5,317 bases of DNA from Chloroflexota bacterium. Its GTDB lineage: Bacteria; Chloroflexota; Limnocylindria; Limnocylindrales; CSP1-4. The stretch is taken from assembly GCA_003158495.1 (NCBI GenBank), contig PMJT01000027.1:36097-41413 (forward strand). Direction: 5' to 3'. Made by a program: the position numbers and the translations under genes. Positions 1 through 4,433 of the stretch are shown in pieces (position 1 is the stretch's first letter; every line of letters starts with the position of its first letter). The notes under the pieces were generated by a model. That model worked only from the letters and a program-made list of their open reading frames with translations. It did not search any database and was not told the origin of the DNA.

Positions 1-108
1 TGAACGCGCTGGACCGGATCGGATCGCCACGGGCGGCTCACTGGCGCTAACCTGAGGCCGTGTGAGCGCTCGAACTTACGCAGCCGGCCGTCGCAGTGGG
101 TTCGGCTC

Positions 109-113
109 GGGAG
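109..113 (+). promoter_or_regulatory. Ribosome-binding site GGGAG deciding the DUF1801 start
   Basis: A purine-rich GGGAG lies 8 nt before the ATG at 122. No comparable site precedes the in-frame GTG at 62, so this site favours the shorter 150-residue protein. Confidence 0.6.
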
Positions 114-121
114 CACAGCCA

Positions 122-574
122 ATGACCAACCGCTTTCCCCCCGACCCGCGCATCGACGAGTTCATCGATGGCCTGCCAGCCTGGCAGCAGGCCATCTGCC
201 GCGAGGTTCGGGCGCTCGTCAACGCCGCCGACGACGATGTGCAGGAAACCATCAAGCGCACCGACCGTCCGTACTTCGTGCTGGCCGGCAATATCTGCGC
301 TCTCCAGGCGGCGAAGGACCACATCAACGTCTTCCTGTACGACGGCGCGATCGTCCCCGACCCGGAAGGCATCATCACCGCCGGCCAGGCCAACAAGACG
401 GCCCGAACCGTGGCCATCCACGAGGGCGAGAAGATCAACGCGCCTGCCCTGACGGCGATGTTTCGCGAGATCATCGCCAACAACCGGGCCGGCGGCTGGC
501 GCAAGCTCAAGGAAGGCGCCGTCCTGGTCGCCATCGGCGCGCCGGCCCGGCCCAGCTCGCAGTCGCCCCGATGA
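122..574 (+). CDS. DUF1801 domain-containing protein (YdhG-like fold)
   Basis: This is a 150-residue cytoplasmic protein of the DUF1801 family; its biochemical role is unknown. The family pattern is visible from about residue 11 to 132: an N-terminal helix (DEFIDGLPAWQQAI), then the strand region with DRPYF (48-52), GNICAL (56-61), KDHINVFLYDGA (65-76), PDPEGI (79-84) and KTAR (92-95), ending in the NNRAGGWRKLKEG segment. The length suits a single-domain member. I chose the ATG at 122 because a GGGAG ribosome-binding site (109-113) lies 8 nt upstream and the domain begins directly after it. An in-frame GTG at 62 would add 20 low-complexity residues with no family match. The stop overlaps the start of the next gene (ATGA, 571-574), which suggests an operon with translational coupling. 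The last 18 or so residues (Ala/Pro/Ser-rich) lie beyond the domain and look like an unconserved tail. Family assignment is from motif recognition. Confidence 0.88.
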   Translation: MTNRFPPDPRIDEFIDGLPAWQQAICREVRALVNAADDDVQETIKRTDRPYFVLAGNICALQAAKDHINVFLYDGAIVPDPEGIITAGQANKTARTVAIHEGEKINAPALTAMFREIIANNRAGGWRKLKEGAVLVAIGAPARPSSQSPR

Positions 575-921
575 CCCCCGCGCCGCTCGGCAGGACGCCG
601 ACGAAGAAGATGCCGAAGATCGAGGTGTTCGGGCTCAAGGACTCCCAGTCGACACGCGCCGCCGTCCGTTTCTTCCGCGAGCGACGGATCGTGGTCTGGT
701 TCGTGGACCTCCACGCGGCCGATCCGGCGGAGCTGCGGCGGCTCCGCGACAAGCTCGGGCCCGCCGCGTTCGTGGACGGCGGGAGCGGCGCCACTTCGCC
801 CGCCGGCCCGGTCGAGGTCGGTCGGCTCCGCCTCCCGCTGGTCCGATACGACGACGACGTCACCGCCGGCCAGGACGAGACGACGTGGCGGGCGTGGCTC
901 GCGCGGCGAGCGGCCCGCTGA
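571..921 (+). CDS. ArsC/Spx-like thioredoxin-fold protein lacking cysteines
   Basis: This 116-residue protein resembles the arsenate reductase (ArsC)/Spx family. It shows a first strand KIEVFGLKDSQ (16-26), a helix starting STRAAVRFFRERRI (27-40), a second strand VVWFVDL (41-47), and the family's late signature of a likely cis-Pro strand, LPLVRYDDDVTAGQDETTW (88-106). In catalytic ArsC the reactive Cys sits four residues before the conserved Arg. Here that position is Ser25 before Arg29, the resolving Cys of Spx is Thr28, and the protein has no Cys at all, so redox catalysis by the usual route is unlikely. The ATG at 571 overlaps the previous stop, has no ribosome-binding site, and would depend on coupling. 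The ATG at 610 (residue 14) starts exactly at the conserved domain and is a real alternative. The segment at residues 69-84 is a Gly/Ser-rich loop. The function is unknown; a binding or regulatory role is only inference. Confidence 0.8.
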   Translation: MTPAPLGRTPTKKMPKIEVFGLKDSQSTRAAVRFFRERRIVVWFVDLHAADPAELRRLRDKLGPAAFVDGGSGATSPAGPVEVGRLRLPLVRYDDDVTAGQDETTWRAWLARRAAR

Positions 922-943
922 TCGCAGCTCGGCCGGCTCGACC

Positions 944-1189
944 CTACGCCGGCGCGACGCCGGCCACCGGCCTGGACCGACGCCGACGACGGGTTTCGCG
1001 GCGGTGGAAGAAGCCCCAGAAGCCGAGCGCCAGCGCGCTGTAGATGACGACCGTCACGGCGATCGTCCAAAGCCCTGTGGTGCTCGGGTTCGGTTCGAAG
1101 CTGCTGACCGGATACAGGATCACGTGGGCGAAGAGCAGGAGCGACAGCCCCCACAGGACCGCCCACCTGGCCCGGTTCCAGGGGAACAA
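944..1189 (-). CDS. Small two-helix membrane protein of unknown function
   Basis: This is an 81-residue hydrophobic protein that I do not recognise. Two membrane helices are evident, at about residues 9-28 (WAVLWGLSLLLFAHVILYPV) and 38-61. They are joined by a short polar loop (SSFEPNPSTT), and an arginine-rich tail (RRETRRRRRSR, 63-73) follows. By the positive-inside rule both ends should be cytoplasmic and the loop external. The only available start is a TTG at 1189, without a good ribosome-binding site. The frame is the same as that of the upstream lipoprotein, whose stop is only ten sense codons away, so translation probably depends on reinitiation after the lipoprotein. The composition argues for a real membrane protein rather than a chance frame. 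Its 3' end is convergent with the ArsC-like gene, with 22 bp between them. The exact start is uncertain. Confidence 0.62.
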   Translation of the reverse strand: MFPWNRARWAVLWGLSLLLFAHVILYPVSSFEPNPSTTGLWTIAVTVVIYSALALGFWGFFHRRETRRRRRSRPVAGVAPA

Positions 1190-1219
1190 CTGTCGGCTGG
1201 CGAGAGCCGCTCCGCTCGC

Positions 1220-2146
1220 TCAGGGCGCCGGGGTCACCGAGACCGGCATGCCCTGCGCCACTTCGAGCACGGCACGATTGCCGAGGGGCGTGGCCAGCGT
1301 CGCGTCGGCTGTGCGAAAGGCTCCGACGGCGGAGCACGCCATCGACAGACCGAAGCCGGGATGCTCTGTCACGATCACGACCACCGCAGTCGAGGATTCG
1401 ACCGCCTGGGCCGTGTAGTCGGCTCCGCACGAACCGCCGGCATCCTTTGGCGCCCCTTCGAAAGTGACCGTGAGCGTCAGCCCGCCCGCAGCGACCGTCG
1501 CGGACTGAATGGAGATGAGCGACATGTAGGTGCTCGGGTCGTAGGTTGGCGGCACGACGTTGACCGGATGCGCGGCCGCGAGGTGCTGGATCGTCGTATC
1601 CGTGCCCTGCAGCGTGAACTCCCAGGTCGGCGCGGTCGCGGAGCCATGACTCGTCTGGTAGTCCGCGGTCGTGAGCTTCCCTCCGGTAACCCTCAGCGGC
1701 ACACAATCCGAGCACGAACCGGACCCTTCGGCCTTGATTTCCGCGAGAGCCTGCTGAGCCGAAATCATTCCGACTGTTTGGGTGCTTCCGTTCTGCCAGC
1801 GAACGACGCCGTCGGGCGGCGTATCGGAGGGAAGGCTGGTCGCCGCCTCGAAATCGCCGGCCATGAACGCCATCTTGCCGTTGCTGCCGAACGACGGATC
1901 CGGGCCCCAGCTGCCGGTCATGATCGTGGCCTGGCCGACCAGCACGAAACCTGAACCACCGCCTGCCGCCCCGACCGCCTGGTCCCACCTGGCCAGATCA
2001 GCCTGCGCGAGCTGCTGAACCTTTACGGGATCGCCGTTCTGTGTCGCCGGCCTGGAACATCCGGACAGCGCCGCCATGACCAGGACTGCCACGCCGACCC
2101 AGCCAATTACCGACCAACCGCGTGTCCGCTGCGGCTTCCCACTCAT
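1220..2146 (-). CDS. Secreted lipoprotein, function unknown
   Basis: This 308-residue exported protein has a positively charged N-terminus (KPQRTR), a hydrophobic stretch (about 12-28) and a lipobox LSGC (27-30), so Cys30 is the likely lipidation site and the protein should be anchored on the outer face of the membrane. The mature part is Gly/Ser/Thr/Ala-rich and beta-prone. It has a CSDC motif (145-148) followed by PLRVTGGKLTTADYQTSHG and PTWEF (173-177), then Cys240 and Cys271; I infer disulfides 145-148 and 240-271. The C-terminal stretch, Cys271 to ATPLGNRAVLEVAQG, resembles a pattern I recall from uncharacterised actinobacterial surface proteins, a weak recollection. The start is secure: a perfect AGGAGG lies 8 nt upstream. 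The gene follows vapC after 112 bp but has its own promoter-like element, and it probably shares a transcript with the small membrane protein downstream. No catalytic motif is visible. Confidence 0.85.
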   Translation of the reverse strand: MSGKPQRTRGWSVIGWVGVAVLVMAALSGCSRPATQNGDPVKVQQLAQADLARWDQAVGAAGGGSGFVLVGQATIMTGSWGPDPSFGSNGKMAFMAGDFEAATSLPSDTPPDGVVRWQNGSTQTVGMISAQQALAEIKAEGSGSCSDCVPLRVTGGKLTTADYQTSHGSATAPTWEFTLQGTDTTIQHLAAAHPVNVVPPTYDPSTYMSLISIQSATVAAGGLTLTVTFEGAPKDAGGSCGADYTAQAVESSTAVVVIVTEHPGFGLSMACSAVGAFRTADATLATPLGNRAVLEVAQGMPVSVTPAP

Positions 2147-2154
2147 CTCGGTCC

Positions 2155-2160
2155 CCTCCT
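2155..2160 (-). promoter_or_regulatory. Consensus ribosome-binding site AGGAGG of the lipoprotein gene
   Basis: On the minus strand AGGAGG lies 8 nt before the ATG at 2146. It fully matches the anti-Shine-Dalgarno core and is the strongest ribosome-binding site in the window, which suggests efficient translation of the lipoprotein. Confidence 0.85.
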
Positions 2161-2182
2161 CCGGCGATGCTTCTCCCTAATC

Positions 2183-2212
2183 TATATACGCGGCGACCAT
2201 GGTGGAGGACCA
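2183..2212 (-). promoter_or_regulatory. Candidate promoter of the lipoprotein gene
   Basis: The minus strand carries TATATA (2188-2183) within an AT-rich island (2177-2188) in otherwise GC-rich sequence, about 23 nt upstream of the AGGAGG site, which is a plausible place for a -10 box. A weak -35 candidate, TGGTCC (2212-2207), lies 18 nt further upstream and matches TTGACA at only three positions. The predicted 5' leader is about 30 nt. The -10 is the better-supported half. Confidence 0.4.
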
Positions 2213-2258
2213 CCCGGCCGACGGTCATCTCACCTGAGGTTGGCCCCGGGGGCGATGT

Positions 2259-2693
2259 TCACTCGAACGGATCGCGGACCTCGATTCCACGGAAGCGCCG
2301 GTAGTCGCGGTCATGGGTCCAGATGGTCCGGACGCCGTTGTCGAGCATCAGGCCAACCAGATGAGCGTCCGGCACGAGGTTGCCCGTCGGGGCGGCATCG
2401 GAGACCACCTCGCCGAAGCGCCGCCAGAAGCGCTCCTGCTCTCCGGGAGTCTGGACGTGCGGACGGGCGATCAGCGCCTCCACGTTCCCGATGGCCTCCG
2501 CTGCCGACAGCGGGCGCCGAAACACCGCCGGATGGGTAGCGATTCGCAGGTATGCCATGATCGTGGGCCAGAACAGGTAGACGATCTCGGGGCCCTGGGC
2601 GGCCTGGGTGACCACCTCCAGGCCGCGAGCGTGGTGTGGGCTCGTCTCGTCGGACGCGTACAGCAGGATGTTGGCGTCCAGCGTGTAGCTCAT
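2259..2693 (-). CDS. vapC: VapC-type PIN-domain ribonuclease toxin
   Basis: This is a 144-residue PIN-domain protein. VapC toxins are Mg-dependent endoribonucleases that cut tRNA or rRNA and stop growth when free of their antitoxin. The N-terminal LDANILLYA carries the first acidic residue (Asp6). The segment WPTIMAYLRIATHPAVF (42-58) is typical of the subfamily common in mycobacteria. LVPDAHLVGLML carries Asp109, and the C-terminal WTHDRDYRRF carries Asp128 and Asp130. The glutamate that many VapCs have in the second motif is Ala47 here, as I recall for other members of this subfamily. The length is normal and the gene looks intact. It starts within the stop of vapB (ATGA overlap, 2690-2693) and has no ribosome-binding site of its own, so translation should be coupled to the antitoxin. 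The RNA target cannot be read from sequence. Confidence 0.93.
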   Translation of the reverse strand: MSYTLDANILLYASDETSPHHARGLEVVTQAAQGPEIVYLFWPTIMAYLRIATHPAVFRRPLSAAEAIGNVEALIARPHVQTPGEQERFWRRFGEVVSDAAPTGNLVPDAHLVGLMLDNGVRTIWTHDRDYRRFRGIEVRDPFE

Positions 2694-2920
2694 GGGGCGT
2701 CGACCGCCCGTCGCAGCGCCTCTTTGTCCTCCAGGTCGACCAGCGCGCCCATGCTCTTCGTCGTCCAGGCGAGAGGGCCGTGCGGATCCGGCTCCGGCTG
2801 CTGGAGCGCAGTCGCCAGGAGCTCCGACACGAGCCCACCGAGCGTCTTGCCTTCAATTCTCTGGCGCCGCTTGAGTTCGCGCATTACCGCCGCGTCGATG
2901 TCGATCGTGGTCCTGCTCAT
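2690..2920 (-). CDS. vapB: VapB-type ribbon-helix-helix antitoxin
   Basis: This 76-residue antitoxin is partner to the adjacent VapC. Residues 3-8 (RTTIDI) form the DNA-binding beta ribbon, and 10-21 and 26-39 the two helices of a ribbon-helix-helix domain; a dimer would bind operator DNA. The C-terminal tail (about 49-76), with WTTKSMGALVDLEDKEALRRAVD, matches the toxin-wrapping segment usual for antitoxins paired with this VapC subfamily. The length is typical. The ATG at 2920 begins directly at the ribbon. No Shine-Dalgarno sequence precedes it, and a possible -10 box ends 9 nt upstream, so the message may be leaderless. The start lies next to a repeat cluster (2920-2955) that probably serves as the autoregulatory operator. 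The overlap with vapC keeps antitoxin translation first. Confidence 0.9.
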   Translation of the reverse strand: MSRTTIDIDAAVMRELKRRQRIEGKTLGGLVSELLATALQQPEPDPHGPLAWTTKSMGALVDLEDKEALRRAVDAP

Positions 2921-2955
2921 GATGCGCTGATGCTACCACGCTGCGCATCTGATGC
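2920..2955. promoter_or_regulatory. Probable vapBC operator: inverted and direct repeats
   Basis: A perfect 7-bp inverted repeat, GATGCGC (2921-2927) and GCGCATC (2943-2949), is separated by 15 bp. The hexamer TGATGC also occurs three times (from 2920, 2928 and 2950). The cluster directly abuts the vapB start and covers the candidate -10 box. Ribbon-helix-helix antitoxins usually repress their own operon by binding such repeats together with the toxin, so this is the natural operator candidate. The repeats are seen directly; the role is inferred. Confidence 0.55.
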
Positions 2956-2958
2956 GTC
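2930..2958 (-). promoter_or_regulatory. Candidate vapBC promoter, possibly leaderless
   Basis: TAGCAT on the minus strand (2935-2930) matches the -10 consensus TATAAT at four of six positions and ends 9 nt before the vapB ATG. Transcription would then start at or within a few bases of the start codon, which fits the absence of a ribosome-binding site. The -35 region at 2958-2953 (GACGCA) is poor. This is a weak call that rests mostly on spacing. Confidence 0.3.
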
Positions 2959-2981
2959 CGGCCCCAGCCTGGGGCCGGACG
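2955..2981. terminator. Strong 12-bp GC hairpin between amidase and vapB
   Basis: CGTCCGGCCCCA (2955-2966) and TGGGGCCGGACG (2970-2981) are perfectly complementary around a 3-nt loop GCC, giving a very stable stem. On the minus strand it lies about 160 nt after the amidase stop and just upstream of the vapB operator, so it could end amidase transcription before vapBC. No T-run follows on either strand, so it is not a classical intrinsic terminator; GC-rich organisms do use such U-less hairpins, but the function remains inferred. Confidence 0.45.
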
Positions 2982-3139
2982 GACGGCCGCTGCCCGATGG
3001 AACCACACCGCGATCAATCCGGGCTTACTGGCCAGGAAGACGGAGTCCGACCGAAGGACCCACTTCACACGATCTCCTCGAGGCCTACGCCGGCGAGCGC
3101 TCCCCGGAACTACCGGGTCCTCGATAGCTGGCTCGTCTA
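2956..3139. other. Intergenic region between amidase and the vapBC operator
   Basis: Apart from the hairpin at 2955-2981, I find no convincing gene, RNA or repeat here. One minus-strand GTG (3068) has a good GAGGAG site (3074-3079) five bases upstream, but its 71-codon frame runs out of phase into vapB and shows no recognisable protein features. The region most likely holds the amidase 3' trailer. Confidence 0.4.
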
Positions 3140-4387
3140 CTACCCTGAGGCGACCCCGGACTCGCCCCGCAGGTGCGCCTCGAGGGCGAGCGCCGCGCCC
3201 AGGACCGAGTCCCGGTCGCGACCGGCGATCTGGATCCCGCCGACCGCGATCGCGGGCCAGCCCAGGAAGTTGAACGGCCGCGTCCAGCGCGTCATCCCGG
3301 CGCGGACGTCCGGCTCCCAGCAATCGTCGGGCGGAGGCTCGATCGCCATGACCTGGCCCAGCAGGATGTCGAAGTCGAACTCGGCGGGTGCAAATTGCCT
3401 GAGCGCCCGAACTGCCAGCAATCCTCGCTGCCACTGGACGGCCGTGATCTCCTGAGCCGCCTCGAGCTTGAACTGGAGATCTCGGCCGTAGCTCTCCCGT
3501 TGACGCGGGAACCAGGCCATGTGGGTCACCGCGCATTCGGCCGAGAATGCGGCCATGAGATCAGGGTCCAGCTCCGGCAGTTGCGCCGGCTCGAGCCGAG
3601 CGCCCATCTCGGTGAAGGCCGTTTCGACGCCCGTCGTGTCCAGGACGCCGACTCGCAGGCCCGCTGCCCTGGCCGCGGGGATCGGCCGGCCGGTTAGCAC
3701 CGACTCCACGAGAGCCACGTCGGCGACGGTCCGGGCCATCGGCCCCACCGTGTCGAAGGATGGGGCGAGCGGGAAGACGCCGCGGACCGGGATGGCGCCG
3801 ATTGCCGGTTTGAACCCGACGGTCCCGCAACAGGCCGACGGGATCCGGATCGAACCGCCAGTGTCCGTCCCGAGCCCGATCGCCGCCTGGTAGTCGGCCA
3901 GTGCGGCGGCCGTTCCTCCGCTCGACCCGCCCGCCACGCGGCCCGGCAGGCGCGGGTTCGCCACGGTGCCGAAGTGCGGGTTCTGGCTCGTCGCTCCGTA
4001 GGCGAACTCGTGCATGTTCGTCTTGCCCACCACGATCGCGCCCGCGGCCTCCAGCCGGGCAACCGCGGGAGCGGTCCGGGCCGGGACGTTGTCTGCGAGG
4101 ATCGAGGAGCCGGCCGTTGTCCGGATGCCGGCCGTGTCGAAGAGGTCCTTGACCGCCAGCGGCACGCCCGCCAGCGGCCCCTTCGGGTTGGCAAGGGCGC
4201 GGGCCATCGCCTCGTCGCCGCAGACCGTGATGAACGCGTGGCCGTCGCGGTGGGCCTCGATCCGGGCCAGGGCGGCCGACACGACCTCTGCGGCTGAGAC
4301 GTCGCCGTTGTTGACGGCGGCCGCCAATTCACCGACCGAAAGGGCCAGCAACGGGTCGAGGGCGAGCGGTGGCGTGGGCGGAGTCAT
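3140..4387 (-). CDS. Amidase signature family enzyme
   Basis: This 415-residue cytoplasmic hydrolase belongs to the amidase signature family, which cleaves carboxamide bonds through a Ser-cisSer-Lys triad. The triad is complete: Lys80 in GVPLAVKDLFDT, Ser155 in the GGSSGG loop (153-158), and the nucleophile Ser179 in GTDTGGSIRIPSACCG (173-188). The spacing matches that of GatA. Other hallmarks are VGKTNMHEFAYGATSQNPHFGT (120-141) and the C-terminal TRPFNFLGWPAIAV. The protein is shorter than GatA (about 480 residues), and neither gatB nor gatC is nearby in the window, so a stand-alone amidase is more likely than the tRNA amidotransferase subunit. The substrate is unknown. I chose the ATG at 4387: upstream in-frame codons overlap the RCC1-like gene and show no family homology. 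It lacks a strong ribosome-binding site; GGGG directly abuts the ATG. It follows the RCC1-like gene after 46 nt and probably shares its transcript. Confidence 0.93.
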   Translation of the reverse strand: MTPPTPPLALDPLLALSVGELAAAVNNGDVSAAEVVSAALARIEAHRDGHAFITVCGDEAMARALANPKGPLAGVPLAVKDLFDTAGIRTTAGSSILADNVPARTAPAVARLEAAGAIVVGKTNMHEFAYGATSQNPHFGTVANPRLPGRVAGGSSGGTAAALADYQAAIGLGTDTGGSIRIPSACCGTVGFKPAIGAIPVRGVFPLAPSFDTVGPMARTVADVALVESVLTGRPIPAARAAGLRVGVLDTTGVETAFTEMGARLEPAQLPELDPDLMAAFSAECAVTHMAWFPRQRESYGRDLQFKLEAAQEITAVQWQRGLLAVRALRQFAPAEFDFDILLGQVMAIEPPPDDCWEPDVRAGMTRWTRPFNFLGWPAIAVGGIQIAGRDRDSVLGAALALEAHLRGESGVASG

Positions 4388-4433
4388 CCCCGGCAGGATC
4401 CCCGCACAGGGGCGCGCCGTCAAGGCGAGCCAC

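Noticed and set aside
1..55. Possible C-terminus of an upstream plus-strand gene (frame ending TAA at 48-50, reading NALDRIGSPRAAHWR, or frame ending TGA at 53-55)
   Set aside because: Both frames are open from the edge for fewer than 20 codons and neither shows a recognisable protein motif, so no choice can be supported.
62..121. N-terminal extension of the DUF1801 protein from a GTG at 62
   Set aside because: It has no ribosome-binding site and no domain match; the ATG at 122 has both a GGGAG site and the domain start.
948..964. GCCGGC-GCGAC-GCCGGC hairpin as a terminator for the plus-strand operon
   Set aside because: It has only six base pairs of a self-palindromic hexamer that is common in GC-rich DNA, no T-run, and it lies inside the 3' end of the membrane-protein gene.
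1004..1954. Plus-strand open frame of about 316 codons opposite the lipoprotein
   Set aside because: Its Arg-rich low-quality composition contrasts with the signal peptide, lipobox and AGGAGG site of the minus-strand gene, so it is an antisense shadow.
507..1988. Long minus-strand open frame of about 490 codons
   Set aside because: It is Arg/Gly/Pro-rich, overlaps the DUF1801, ArsC-like, membrane and lipoprotein genes in another frame, and has no domain; it is typical shadow coding in GC-rich DNA.
2853..3068. Small minus-strand ORF starting at a GTG with a good GAGGAG site (3074-3079)
   Set aside because: Its second half is vapB read in the wrong frame, the first half shows no recognisable features, and it runs through the strong hairpin; the ribosome-binding site is probably fortuitous.
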